From Blepharisma japonicum (Eukaryota; Ciliophora; Heterotrichea; Heterotrichida; Blepharismidae), in assembly GCA_949751835.1 (NCBI GenBank), contig CATKHK010000051.1, positions 186,001 through 250,000 on the forward strand: a stretch of DNA of 64,000 nucleotides, in the 5' to 3' direction. The notes under the pieces were generated by a model. The model did not search any database and was not told the DNA's origin. It saw nothing but the letters and a program-made list of their open reading frames with translations. Of the stretch, positions 9,985-24,315 are shown piece by piece. Both the position numbers and the translations under genes were made by a program. Positions within the stretch are counted from its first letter, which is position 1; each line of letters starts with the position of its first letter.

Positions 9985-12900
9985 ATGATAAATAAAGAAG
10001 AGAAGTCTTTTAATGCTAAGCTAAAAAATCCAATTTATCGAATCAACCATGATTTTGAGCTGCTTTATGCACAGCAGCTTGAATTTCAAAGATCTTCAAA
10101 GCATGCAGATACATCTTTGGTCAAAATGAAATGCAAAATTGATAAATACTCTTTTGCAGAGACTTCTTTGCACTTTTTTCATGTTAATAATCCTTTACGA
10201 AAAATTTTATTGGAACTTACAATGAGCATTTGATTTGATCGATTTATTTTGCTTGTTATTGTTTTAAACAGCATTTGTTTAGCTTACGATGTGCAGACAG
10301 ATGATTGAACTCAATGAAACGAAACAGCAGAAAAAATCTTTTTAGTGGTTTTTACAATAGAAATAGTTCTCCGAGTTTTCGCCAAAGGCCTAATTGTGGG
10401 AAAATATACTTATTTCAGAGATTTTTGAAATGTATTTGATTTTATCATTATTTTGATTGGGTGAATTGGGGAAATGCAAAATGATCTAGATCCAACTTTA
10501 ATAAGAACTATTAGACTATTCAGGCCGTTAAGAGCTATAAATAGCTTTCCTGAGTTAAAAATAATCATCTTATCAATTATGAAATCAGTTCCTTTACTAC
10601 TTGATATTTTGGCACTGTTCAGCTTAGTGATATTAATATATGCTATTGCTGGAACACGTATTTATGCAGGACTTTATAATCAGCAATGTTATACACAAGA
10701 TGGAAATACTACAGGGGTTTATTGCTATTTAGACCCAAGTTGTAAAGAATTTGAAATTAACTGTGGAAGGTCAAATTCTGGATGTGAAGACGGAGAATAT
10801 TGTTGAGATAGCAATTTAAATTTGAATAATGGTGTTACTTCTTTTGATAACATTGGAATTAGCATTTTGACAGTTTTAAATGTGGTTTTTATTGAAGGAT
10901 GGAGCCCAATTATGTTTGAAGGGAGGCTAGCTTATAATGAAGTTTTGACTAATGATTTATTCTTTGTATCTTTGATTGTGATTGGAGCATTTTTTTTACT
11001 AAATTTGATTAAGGCAGTTTTATTTGTAAAATTTCATGAAGTGGTAAGCGAAGAAAAACTCTTAGAAAAAAATAAAGGAATTATTTTAGATGGAAAAGAG
11101 ATTTCTGACTTCAAGCCAAAAGAGCCTGAAGATAACAGTGGAATATGATATTGCTGGTATTTAATAAGAATAAAATTGTATATTTTTATTCAAAGCAATA
11201 TTTATTATTGATTATATGGAGTTTTTATAATGACAAATACAATTCTTTTGTCTACTGAATACTATGGAATGAGTAAATCACATGAAAATGCTGTGCTATA
11301 TGGAGATGCGTTTTTTACTTGAATATTTTTTGTAGAAATGGTCTTGAAATTAATTGCGCTGGGACTTAAAGGGTATGCTGCTGATAATTTTAATATTTTT
11401 GAAGCCTTTTTAGTAGTCTTCGGCTTTTCTGAGATTATTGTGATGAATCTTTCATATGGCTTTGACTCAATTGAATTGCGATTTTTAAGAACAGCGAGGA
11501 TATTTAGATTTTTTAAGTTAGCTCGAAGATGAAAAGGGTTAAAGTATTTAATTGAGAAAGCTTGAAAAAGTGCAAAACTAGTTATTTACCTAGGAATTCT
11601 CTGCTTTATTGTATTATTTGTTTATGCCATAATCGGCGTACAACTATTTAAGGGAAAATTATATGAAGACGGAGAGGTATCTCGCTCAAATTTTAATAAT
11701 TTATTTTGGGCTATTATTACAACATTTCAATTATTTACTGATGAAAACTGAAATTCTGTATGATATGATTCAGTTAATGGGGTTGGGTGGTGAGCAACAG
11801 TTTATTATTTATCAATACTAAGCATAGGAAGTTATGTTTTATTTGACTTTTTCTTAGCTATTTTATTAGAGCAGTTTGAAGAAAGCAATGAAGAAAACAA
11901 TTTATATAGATCCAATTCTGAGCTAACTGAAGCAAGTTTAACTGATCAAAAATTGGAGAAAAAAAGAAGAGAAATCTTTGAAAAAAAAATTCTGTTAATC
12001 AATGAAAGACAATACGATCCTTTACCTCTTTATGGAAAATCTCTATATTTATTTTCAATGGATAGCGAGATAAGGCAAAAACTCAGAAAAGTTGTTTTAC
12101 ATCCATATTTTATCAGTTGGACATTTTGGGTGCTCGTTTTGGCAGCAATTTTTATAACTTTTGACAAGGCTGTTCCAGATCCTTATGAATTTAAAGTAAC
12201 ATCATTAGGAAGATATTTTACATTGAGTTGCTATTGAATTGAGATTATAATAAAAGTCATTGTAAGTGGGTTTATCTTTGAAAAGCATGCATATCTTAAA
12301 GATGGCTGGAATATTCTTGATTTTACTATCGTTATTGTTCATACTGTAAAAATGGCTACAAGGCTTATATGGGATAATTCAATTCCTAATGATTTTTTTA
12401 TATTTACACAAGCAGTTTTATCATTAAGAGTTCTTCGATTAGTATCAAGAAATGAAAGGTTAAAAAAGATTGTAACAGCAATTATCTCTGCATTCCCAGT
12501 ACTATTTAATGTGATGATTTTATCAATTTTGGACTATTTTATGTTCGGAGTTGTAGGAGTAATTTATTTTAAAGGGGCTTTTTATGCATGCAGTGATTCT
12601 AGCATTGAAACAGAAGATAATTGCATAGGACAATATTTTAACGGGACTGATTTTATAGATAGAGAATGGCAAAACACTAATTACAATTTTGATAATATCC
12701 TCCGTGGTATGAATTTACTTTTTCAAATATCTTCAATTGAAGACTGACCAAATTTTATGTTTACTATAGTAGATGCTGTGGGGCCAGGCCAAGCAATGAA
12801 AAGAGATCATAATCAATATGCAGCTTTGTTTGTTATTGTTTTTTTATTTATTACGACCTTTTTTGTAGTAAATTTATATATTGGAGCAATTGTTACGAAA

Positions 12901-14268
12901 TTTGCAGAAATACGCGATGAGCTTGATGGGTCTCTGATTTTAACGCATAAGCAAAAGGAATGGGTGGAAACACAAAAACTTCTATTAAAAGTGTCTCCAA
13001 AAATTAAGTATATCAGACCGAAAAATAAAATTAGGAAAATTCTTTTTGATTTAGTTCTGGATTATAAATTTGACTATTTAGTTACAGGTTGCATTGTTAT
13101 GAATATGGTTTTTCTATGTCTTTATAACTCTGAAATAGATGAAGAGTTATGAAACGCTCTATATTTTTGATCTGTAGGATTTACAGTGCTTTTTTCATTT
13201 GAGTGTGGAGTAAAAATTATTGGTTTAGGCCCAAGATATTATTTTGCAAATAAATGAAATCTTTTTGACTTTATTATAGTTCTTTTATCCTTAATATCTT
13301 TTTCTGAAACAATTATTGCCAAAAATAGTATAACTCTATCTAAGCTCCTTAGAGTTGTACGAAGCTTAAGACTTATTAGATTTTTTAAACATTTTAAAAG
13401 AATTTTCGATTCTTTAGTCCTTTCCCTACCTTCAATAGCAAACGTAGTAATACTGATTTGCCTATTATTATTTATTTATGCAACTGCAGGAGCTATTTTA
13501 TGAGGAAACCTTCAATTTGGGGAGTATATATCATCAGAAAAAAATTTCACTGATTTTTATAATTCATTTATGGTCTTATTTATAACAACTACAGGAGAGG
13601 ATTGGGATTTGCTTTATTCTGAATGCATGGGTATGGAAGGATGCAATGATTGAACTGTATGTGGAAATCCATGAATAGCTGCTATTTATTGAGTTTCTTA
13701 TGAAGTTTTAGCAGCGTTTATATTTATGAACATTTTTATTGCAGTTTTATTAGAAAATTTTACAATTGAAAATGAGGACAATCCTTTGAGAGGGGTGACA
13801 TCAAGGGATTTAGACAATTTTGTGAGGGCCTGAAGTAACTATGCGCCTTATGGAGAACATTTTATTAGGACCAAATATTTGCCGAAATTATTAAATGAAT
13901 TAGAAGCACCACTTGGATTCAAAGGATCAAGACTTTCCAGGTTGCAATTGATTAGTATTATTTATGCATTGAAAATTAAAGAATACAGTGGGAAAGTAAT
14001 GTTTTCTGAATGCTTGTGAGCACTAGCAAAAGCAGTAAGCGGAGAAGATATGCCTATAGGAGCTCCCTCTATTGTTGGAAAATCAATGAATGGGAGTTTT
14101 CTGTATAAAGTGCCTAGATTACCTAATAAATCAATTACTAGCACAGAAGGCACTTATGCAGCGAAAACTCTGGTTGCTTATGTATTTTATGAAATGTGGA
14201 AAAGCAGAAAAGAAGCAAGAGAGAAAAGAAAATTGTTTGCAACAACACATATTTCTGATCAACCATAA
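9985..14268 (+). CDS. Four-domain voltage-gated calcium channel alpha subunit
   Basis: A 1,427-residue plasma-membrane channel, continuous from ATG 9985 to TAA 14266-14268 with many TGA=Trp codons. Four six-helix repeats are visible, each with an S4 helix bearing spaced Arg/Lys (LIRTIRLFRPLRA; LRFLRTARIFRFFKLARR; LRVLRLVSRNERLKK; LLRVVRSLRLIRFFKHFKR). The pore loops carry FIEGW (E304), TDENW (E587), SIEDW (E919) and TGEDW (E1205). This is the EEEE ring typical of Ca2+-selective channels rather than DEKA or EEKE sodium types. A Cys-rich extracellular loop precedes the first pore. Cytosolic ends are short compared with animal Cav (~2,000 aa), and no clear EF-hand or IQ motif was seen at the C-terminus. 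In ciliates such channels drive ciliary reversal, which is inference here. Confidence 0.92.
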
Positions 14269-14478
14269 TAATAAATGTAATTTATTATGATTAAATAGAT
14301 ATTTATATCTAAACTTAATCAGCTTTTTGTTAATAATTAATAATTTGATATAATTATAAAAAGCGAATAAAAATTCTTATTAAATATGATTAATTAGTAC
14401 CTAATTGAACCATGCAGCTAGGAATGTTTCATTTTGATAATAAATATGCTTCAATTAGTTTCTTAACAAAACTTAAAT

Positions 14479-16350
14479 ATGGATGCTTCAACTGAAATTG
14501 TTCAAGATCCTAACTTATCAATAAAGAAAAAACTCCTTGCGAAAGCATTGAAAAATGAAATAAAATGCAGTACTCTCCTTCAAAGGGATTCTCCATGCAT
14601 TTCAAATGCTAAAGCGCCCAAACTTATCCTTAAAAATGTTTTGGATAAGGATGAAAAAAGGGGTTGCTTGCTAACTGAACGAACAAGAAAAATAAAAAAA
14701 TCAGAATCAATAATTCCAGGGAGTGAAACAACAAGATCTCTTAGCAGAAAACAAGAAATTCAAAATAGCAAAAATCCTGCTAGAACCTTAAGAAGTATAA
14801 CTCCGATAAATAAGAAAGAGACCAATTTTAATAAAAATCCTTTGAAAAACAAAGAAAATTCTTTATCCAAACCACAGTCGCTAAAACAATTAGAGGGATA
14901 TTTTTCAGAAATTTGCAGTTCTATTGAATCAACTTCAAAAATTGAAGATAAATTAATACAAAAAGCAGAGAACATGCAGGAAACTCTAAAAGAGTGCTTG
15001 ACTGCTGTTCCTGATTTATCACTTCAATTTTATATATTAATGTCATCAATCTTAAGAGAAATTCAAGACATTCAAAGGAAAAAATCAGATGGTAATGTAT
15101 GCATTCTCGCACAAAAGCTACTGCAATTAGGACTGTATTTAGAAAACAATAAATTTCTCCAGGAAAATAAGTCAAAAGATATTAAAGAAGAACTTTTGGC
15201 AGATTTGAATGAAAAAGTTTCTAAGATCACCACAAGGGTTATGACAAACTGGAAAAAACAAATATACCAAGGAAAAACTAATGAAGTAATAAGTATAAGC
15301 TTTTTTTACTTATTATCCGTAATTGACCCAACAATTCATTTTCCATCCAAAAATTGTTCAACTTTAGAATCAATAAATGCAATTAAAAACTGCTCCATAA
15401 CTCCTGGAGAATTAGTATTAGCGGTAAGAAATGTTCCTAAAGCTATAAATCATAATTTCCTCCCAATCTATTCTGCAAAAAAAATAAAAGAAATGCTTGA
15501 AGGTATACATTTGAAAGATTCAGACAATTCAATAGTATTAATATATGAGTTTTTAAAATCGGTCATCACGTATTATGAATGTTTATTGCAACTCATAGGA
15601 AAAAACGAAATTTTTGAATTGAAGAATGATCAAGACTTGGAGGCAACAGCTACATTTAACGAAAGCGAGTTTCAATCAATAAAAGACCAAGCAAGCAATA
15701 TGACAATTTCAGATATTAATGGAGATTCCCTACTTGATGTTAGTTTTTCAGATAAAATTGTTAACATAACATTTTCTCCTAAAGGTGAGGAATATAATGA
15801 TGAAGCATTTATTTATAGCTCTTCCATAGTCACCAGAACTGAGCCAAGTCCAAAATCTCAAAAACAAAAAAATTTCTCAATTTCTTTTGCAACACCATTA
15901 AGTACATTTAATAAAGAGACAAAAAATCATCGAAGAATTATTTCCTCACAGCCAAAGAAAAATATTTCTCACGATTTCAGAAACTGCCTTGAACATAATT
16001 TCTTATCATTAGAAAAATTCAAAGAATTTCTATCAGGAAAAATCTCTATAGAAACAAATGAGCTTAAAGCACAAAAATATGATCCAGTCAAACTAAAAAA
16101 TGAAGTTTATAATAAGGCTATTGAAAACAGAGAAGAGTGGCTTAAGGAGGCTAAGGGTGATTTTGAAGATATAGAGGTAATAATTATGAATAAGCCTGGA
16201 TATGAAAAAAGGTTCAGCGCTGAAGTCATTCGAGCACAAAGAAACTTTGAGGAGTCAAACAGGAGAAGACAGAGTGTTAATTGAACAGCTAAAGACATCC
16301 ACAATAAGAAGCGAAAACTTGAAGCTGTTTTAAATAGATTTAAAAGATAG
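14479..16350 (+). CDS. Unknown protein, 623 aa
   Basis: ATG at 14479 to TAG at 16348-16350; one TGA (16282) is read as Trp near the C-terminus. The first ~135 residues are basic and disordered-looking. Residues ~135-390 look helical and folded (GYFSEICSSIESTSK, LSLQFYILMSSILREIQ, LAQKLLQLGLYLENNKF, VISISFFYLLSVIDP, SIVLIYEFLKSVITYYECLLQL). A Ser/Thr-rich stretch follows, and then a charged helical tail (REEWLKEAKGDFEDIEV). There is no transmembrane helix or recognised domain. It lies between the calcium channel and the polycystin-like receptor on the same strand. Confidence 0.75.
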
Positions 16351-16859
16351 TGTTTATTTCATAATGTTTAAATTATAGTAAATACTGTTTGTAACCATAC
16401 TGATGTCTTTCACAAATGTAAACATTTGAAAATTATTAAAAGATATTTTAATCTGTAGTAAATTTTAACACTATATTTATTAAAGATAGATATTATATTA
16501 AATTCAGTACCAGAGATTCTGTTTTTTTACTTTTAGTTGAAAGTCTAATTAGTATCTAAATCTTGAAAATCATGCTTGGTTAATAAGCGAAGTTCTTTCC
16601 AATTGTTTAGAGTATCTTTACAAAATACAAAAAAGAATTTTAAATTCAATTTTACAATTAATCGATTTTCTGATAAAAGTGCAGAAATAAGATGATATTT
16701 TAGTTTCTAAATTTACTATTAAAATCCAATAAAAAATTAATAAAATGTTTAGGATCAAGGGAATAATAGTTTAAATAGATTGGCTATCAAATAAAGCACT
16801 TGAATATCTAATTCGATGCAACATAGCTACCTTATCAAAATGTGATTATTAAAATAATA
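16351..16859. other. Intergenic, 509 bp
   Basis: AT-rich spacer between two plus-strand genes. No ORF, repeat or RNA gene could be supported. Confidence 0.55.
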
Positions 16860-19800
16860 ATGATTAAATTATGGTTTTTCATTTTGCTTATTGCAAATTT
16901 ATGTGATTCATGACAAGAAAACTCTGGCAACATTCATCAGGTAAGTATTCCAGAAATATATGAAATTGGCTTGAAAGAAGCATTTATTTCAAATGTGTAT
17001 ATCAAAAATGAGTTCTATTTATCCTTTTTAGTTAAAACTGATGCCAATCTCTCAATGAGGCTCACAGAAATTGCATGAGACGAGCAAGAAAGTGCTTATT
17101 TTGAATTAAAGGACCATGCAATTACTTTGAGACTTAAAAACACCCAAATCGAAGCATCTTTAAATTTAAATCCCTCTAATTGAAATTTAGTAATTGGCGG
17201 CTTGGAAAATGGATATCTCAAGATTTGCTCCTACGAGTGGAAAAACTTGAATTCAACTATAAAATGTGTCTCAAGCTCAAGATTGTTGCCGCAGTACAAT
17301 CTTCAAAGTTATTTGTCTTTTTATGTGAATTTTGAAACTGATTACTTTCAGTTTCTCAGGATATCAGATATCATATCAAATCCAAAATTACATATTGACA
17401 ACTTCCCGAATTTTATGAAAGAAAGAAGAAGTCTGGATGAAATAGCTACAATAGAGATTGATTTCAGTGGTGTCCAGCCACAAGTAATTTATGGAAATTA
17501 CATGCCTCTTGGAAACACTCAGGACACAACATGAAATCCAGATTATTTAGATAAAAATTCTCCATATCCTATGATGAATTCTGGGATTTATTTTAATGGA
17601 GTTTCCTCAGCACTTTTGTTTCCAAAGTCCTCAAATTTTCTTTATGACAATTCATTATCAGATCCCTTAGTTTTATCATCTTTTCAAAGCTGAATATTTT
17701 GGATTAGGCCAATATTTCAGGATCAAGGGTACATTTTAGTGTCTAAAAAGGAGTCCTCAAGCAGATATTTAAAAATCTCGCTTGAAAATGGTGCATCTTC
17801 CTTATTTTTCACAGATGAAAACAATAAATTGAAAACAGCTCAATCAGATAGCTTAGTTCAAAACAATACATGGCAACTATTATCCCTAGCATGAAGTTCA
17901 ACTGAAATAGAGTTTTATATAAATGATATAAAAATTACTCAGATTTTGGCAAATTCATTAGGATTTTCAGACAGCTCCAATTCACAACTAGTTATTGGAG
18001 CTGATTTATTGGAATCTTCAAATTACTATAAAGGGTTTTTATATTATTTATCTTATTTTTCCTTTAAGATTTCAATTGAAACAATACAAAACTATATAGG
18101 GAACTGTCAGTCATGCAATTGTCCAAGCTCTACAAATTCATGTCTTGGCTCATGCAATTTTGATGAGTATTTTTATGATTCTAAGTGCACCTCTTGTCCA
18201 AATAAGTGCAAGGAAATAGGCTGTATTTATGGAGATAGCGGTGCTCAATGCAACAGATGCAGAGACCCACTGTGTGAATTCTGCGAAACTTATACAGAAA
18301 CCTGTAAACAATGCAAAAAAAATGCGATTCTTGACAATTTTTGCTATTGCTCAGATGGATTTTACCAAGATTATAATAGCGAAGGCTGTAAACCCTGTCA
18401 TTCTAATTGCAGCAAATGTTCAGGGGTGACTATGGATTTGTGTGATGACTGTGTAAAAGTAGTTGATAGCTGATGCGTTGAAGAATGCCCTAGTTTATAT
18501 ACCACAGAAAATGATGGAAGCTGCTCTTTGTTCAGCAAAGAGCCTGAAGGACTTCTTTTTGATTCTTTGAGCTCTCTTTTGGTTTCGAAACCATACTCAT
18601 TAGTAAGCTTTCAAAGTGGCATAAATGGCCATCACATAGAAACCACAGACCCATATCCTGAATATCATAAAGGGTACTATTTTGACCAAAAAAGCGTATT
18701 AGTTCAAAGCAATCAAGGTATGATAATTTCACCACAAAATTCATGGGCTTTTTGGCTTAAAACTGCAAATCCAAGTGGAGTTTTGCTATCAAAAAGATCG
18801 AGTGAGACTATATCTTACAGGTGGATATTATCGGATAATATTCTATCTGTAGATATAAAATTAGTTAATGGTAAATATCTGCATAGCTGCTCCATAGAGA
18901 TAAGTCAAAACTCATGGACGATGGTTGCAGCTATTGTAGAATATGAAAGTGGGCAGTATGAAGGATACGTAAATTGCTTTATTAATAATTCCTTTATGAA
19001 TTCTAATGAAATTGGAGTCACATATATTGATGATTCATCAGATTCTATTATTTATATTGGAGAAGAATACAATGGATGAATTTATGAAATTGTTTATAGC
19101 CCAAATAAACTTGATTTATCAAATTTCATTAGTGATGGGGATTGCAAAAGCTGCTCTTCTTGTGATTATACTTTGCCTGATTTCTGTTTGGATGATTGCC
19201 CATTTCACCAATTTTATAATGAAGACAAAAATAAATGCGTAGAATGTGATAATAGCTGTGGAAGTTGTGTGAGAGAAGAAAATTGCAGATTGTGCATTGA
19301 TAAATTGTGCAGCTCTTGCTCTACATTTGAAAATGCTTGTGATGGATGTGTAGCCAATGCTTCCATGAATGAAAACTCTATTTGTGAGTGTACAGATGGG
19401 TTTATTTATAATCCATCAATAGGATTATGTACAGAATGCTATGAAATTAATAATGTATGCTTTATGAGCTGCCCAACTCTTTATAGCTCTCAAGAAAACT
19501 ATACTTGCATTGCAAATGATAATTTATATATGAGATTCAACTTTGAGACCTTGGAAAATATTATAACAGACAGAAGAGATCAACCGATTTATGAACTTAT
19601 GACAGGGTCGTCTTTGAATTTTTATCCAAATTATGACGATAATGACCCTATTCCAGGCTACCAACGAGGCATGTTTTTTGATGGAAAAAATGACTATCTT
19701 CCAAGACACTCCGGAAATTTCACAATTTCGCCTTATAGCACATGAATTCTTTGGATAAACCCATATGAATTAAATCAAGGTATCATTTTTTCAAAAAAAG

Positions 19801-22800
19801 ATTCTGAAAATGGCAATGTAATCTCACTGTATAATAGCGATTATGATTCATATTTGGATATCATGAATTGCTCTTTTTCTATTACTTTATCTGAGCACGA
19901 GTGAAATTTTATTGTGATCCTAATATCCCAAGACAAAAGCTCCAGCATTTCTGTCACTTTTATAAATAATGGCTATCAGAGTATAATTACTGAATCTGGG
20001 TTTATTGAAGATTATTTGAATTATTATTTGACTATCGGAGATAGCACAATAAGTTATTGGGGCTGGTTTTATGAACTAGTTTATGCTGCCAAGATTCTGG
20101 GCTCTGACGAAATTTCACAAGAGTATAAGGGCTATTACTATTGTCCTACACAAGCGTCATTTTGCTTAAAGAGCTGCAACTTAAATCAATATTATTCCGA
20201 TTCTGGAGAGTGCGCTGATTGCTTATCGAGCTGCAAAACATGCATATCAAACAGCACTTGTGATCTATGCGCACAACAAAAATGCTCATCTTGCTCATCT
20301 ATCGCTGGAAATTGCATATGTCCGTATGATGCAACACAAAATTCCGACAATGCTTGTACCTGTATTGACCCAAACAAATATTTTAATAAAACAACAATTT
20401 CTTGTGATTGCCATGATGGTTACTGAAATAGCCAAGGAAATTGTGAGATTTGCAACTATTACTTGCAAAATGATGATATTTCTTGCAATTTTGCAAGCAG
20501 CTATAGACAGCTTGAAATAACTTTTTCAGTACCAGTAAAAACTTTAGGAATTTCATGCGAGTCTTTATTTACTTCAGACATTTTAACTAAATTTGGGGAT
20601 GATTTTAGATGCTATTTTATGAATGACTACTTAAAATTTTATATAGATTTGGGATTGAATTTTACTATTAAAGAAGGGGATAGTTTGAGCTTTCAGAAGG
20701 AGATAATTGGGAAAACATCAAAATGTGGATTTGAGAAAGCATTAGTTAAAACTACTATAGCACATAAATATGATTATCCAGTTCCTAGCATTATATTGAA
20801 TGCTCCAAGTGCTATAGATAAGAGCTGCCAAGACTTGCTTATTATTAGCAGAGTTGATGGAAAATTAAATCACTATTTAGAGAAAAAATGATCATTTTCT
20901 TCTAATCCAAGCAGTACAAATTTGTTAAAATATGAAACTGATTATCAAACAAGCATAGTAAGCATTTTAATTTCAAAATCAGATCTAATTTCAGGCATTT
21001 TAACAGTAACCTTAACGGCAAAAAACTTTTTGGGATCAATATCAAGTTTATCTCAAAATATTACAATTTCATCTAGTTCAGCGATATCAATTAATTTTGA
21101 CTCGTTATATTACACCATAACAAGATTTCACCCATTTACAATATCTATTGGTTCTCTTTCTTCATGCCAAGCATTATCAAATAGTATCAACGTAAAATGA
21201 ACTTTAACCTCAGTTATAAATAACAATACAGTGATTAACGAGACTGTTTTATGAAGCAGCCAAAAAAGTCAAATGGTCTTAATCATACCCAAAGGCTTGA
21301 TTCCAGCACTTTCAACCACAAATTTCAAAGTAGAAGCAACTGACCAAAGCAATGGATTTACAGGTACAAACTTTATAAGCATTTACAGCAAAGAATCATT
21401 GCCAGTTATAATTTTTGATAGAATAGATGGGATTGCATCAGCTAGCGAACAGCTATCAATAAGTGCATTAAGTTCATATGATCCAGATAGCCTTACCTCT
21501 CTTATTTATAAATGAAGTTGCACTACGAACTATGAAGATTGTAGTAGTCTAATTACAAACATTTCATCGGCAACTTTAGTTGTCCCCAAAAATTCACTTT
21601 CTGTTGGGGAAAGTTATATATTCTCGATCACAGTGACAAAAGCAAACTCTGCGAAATTATCATCAACAAAGCAAATCATTATAAACACAGCTGGAAATTC
21701 TGGATCTAAAATTTCTATTTCTGAAACAAATACAATGAAATCAAATGTAGTGAATCCTAATGAAGCTTATAAAATAAAAATTAATCAATTGGTGAGTATG
21801 GTTATTTGAAGTTATAAAGGTGAGCTTCCCATTGAATTCGCGAGTAGTTTGAATACTAATTTTTTAGTAGTTAAGGAAAATTCATTACAGCAAGGAGCAT
21901 ACTATACACTTGATATATTGATTGGTTCGAGCTATAGTTATAATTGAAGCTTTTATGTAAATCAAGCCCCAGTCTTTGGGGATTTTATTGTATCTCCTAA
22001 GAATGGAGCTGAATTAGAAACAATTTTTACATTAGAAGCTTATGAATGAATTGATATAGAGGAAGATTATCCATTGAGTTATACTTTTGGAATGACTATT
22101 GATAATTCTTCTATTTATTTGACTGGAAAAAATTCCTCTGCAATTTTTTATTCTAAGTTTTTAAATGGGAATTATAATGTTTTTGTTGATATCTATGACT
22201 CCCTTAGCACCTATACTCGAGTAATTTCTAATATAACAGTAGAAAAAATTGCCCAAGCAGATTATTCAAAACTATATGAAATGATAAATAAGCAGCAAAG
22301 TTCCTCAACTCTTGATATTCCTACCATAATTTCTTCTACTTATTGGCTTGCAAACTTACCATTAAATTTTTCTGGAGTCTCGAATTTAGCTGTAGACACT
22401 TCTTTGAAATTTAATTTATCAATAGAATACGCTAAATCATATATTGATATAATGGATCCTAATGATTTTTCATCATACTATGGTCTTCTTTCCATGCTGA
22501 AAATGATTTCTCAAGCATTATTTATAAACTCTTATGAAGAGCTGCTAATATTCAATAAAACTATAGCCAATATTTTCACATACAATAGTGTTGACTTAAG
22601 AGACAGCCAAGTAGAAACTTTCTTTGAATCCTTGGATGCTATATATAGCAATTCATTTCTGAATGAAAGTGTAATTGGATTAATAGAAGATAATATAGCA
22701 ATTGTAAGCTCTATGATTCTCCCATATATGATATCAAATGAAAATAAGCAATTTTATAGAGGCAATATCGAAACATTATTTACAAATACTCAAACCCGAT

Positions 22801-24134
22801 ATATTTTTGACTCAACATTGTCATTAGGCAATTTTACTTTTCATCTTCCAGTCAATGTTCCTCAGCTTATTCCAAAAAAATCACCATTTTCTATTATTTA
22901 TTCTAAATTTTCATTGGCATCTCCAAAATATCCAGTTATAGCTTATACATTATATGAGGCTGACAATAATATTCCATTATCTATTTCATTAAATTACACA
23001 GAAATAGAATTTCAAACCCCAAATTTAAATGTATCTCAAGAGATGCATTGTGCAATATTAAACAGGACAAGCTCTACCTGAAATGAGAGCAGCTGCACCC
23101 TAGGCAAGATTTCTGAAAATTCAGTTATCTGCAATTGTTATCATCTATCAATTTATTCAATTCAAATCAAAAACTCAACAAGCAACGACCCAGGAGGTGA
23201 TCCTAGCAATCCTATTATAATAGATATAGAAAAAGGATCATTTATCCCAATCTTTATATTTGGCGGTATAGCCTTTCTTTATATTATTTCTATGATTTCT
23301 TCTTTTATGTGAGAAAAAAACGAGAAAATCGAAGTCAATGTAATTGCCCCAGTCAAGGATAATTCAATATCAAATAGATCAAATTTGTCTTTCCATCACA
23401 ATCATCAAGAATCTGCACGTTTTGATTTTAAGCAATCAAGGAGTTTAATACCTCTAGATATAGGTGACACTTTTGATATTGTTGATAAAACATTAGCTAA
23501 AATCGAAATAAGCTTTATGGAGCCTCCACATGAAAGCAAATGATGGGAATTTGTATTGAAAAAGCATATCCTTCTTTGCATTTTTATCAAAGATGCTAAC
23601 GTAAAGTTATATAAAAAGATAAATATACTTGCAATGTATTTTATAGCAACCTTTGGGTTACTAGGAGTAATATATCATTGGGATGAGTTTTATCAGGATA
23701 GTTTGGACAATAAATCATTTATAGACGTTTTGGAAAGCTTGGATGGAAAAGATATGATACCGATTGGGGCATCTATATTAGTCACTTATATTATATGCTT
23801 TTTATTAGAAACTTTGTCGGAAAATATGCCTGTATTTGAAGGAATTGATGAAGAAACTTACTACAGAACTGTAAGAAATAATAAAATGAAAGTCATAGCC
23901 TGTGTAATTTTATCACTATTAATATTCAGCTCAAGTTCTTACATGACTGCGATTTTTTCTAAAAACTTCAGTACAGCAATGATTTACTTGTGGATAATAA
24001 GCATCATTATCTCTTATGTAGTGGGGATTTTTATTGCGCCTTTTCTTAAGATGCTTATTGAAATTGCTATATATAAAAATTTTGTCAAAATTTATTATTC
24101 TATGAGAGGCTGGCAAAAAGAAGAGAAAGCTTAG
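16860..24134 (+). CDS. Polycystin-1-like receptor: LamG-like, Cys-rich, REJ, GPS, TM
   Basis: One 2,424-residue frame from ATG 16860 to TAG 24132-24134, with many TGA=Trp codons. An N-terminal signal peptide (MIKLWFFILLIANLC) leads into LamG/concanavalin-like modules (GIYFNGVSSALLF, GYYFDQKSVLV, GMFFDGKNDYLP). Three of these alternate with furin-like Cys-rich segments at about residues 417-555, 760-880 and 1090-1215. A long Ser/Thr-rich, Cys-poor REJ/PKD-like region spans ~1215-2060. A GPS motif follows at ~2064-2100 (CAILNRTSSTWNESSC, CNCYHLSIYS). The first membrane helix is at ~2126-2150, and four or five more lie between ~2255 and 2405. The topology resembles polycystin-1 cut short after the first helices; no PLAT domain was seen. 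Probably a cell-surface adhesion or sensory receptor. Confidence 0.85.
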
Positions 24135-24315
24135 ATATAATTTATAATAATTAAAATTTCTTAAAAATGATCATTAAAGCAGCTATTTTTTTATATTTCC
24201 TTAATTAAAATCACTGTAGATGATAATAGCATGCTTTTTACAATTATCTGCTATAAATTCATAATTTACTAATGAGACAAAAAAATTATTAAAATAGTGA
24301 ATTCTTATAAATACA

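Noticed and set aside
9985-14268. Reading the channel as a pseudogene because of many TGA interruptions
   Set aside because: All interruptions are TGA at sites compatible with Trp, the frame never shifts over 4.3 kb, and no TAA or TAG interrupts it.
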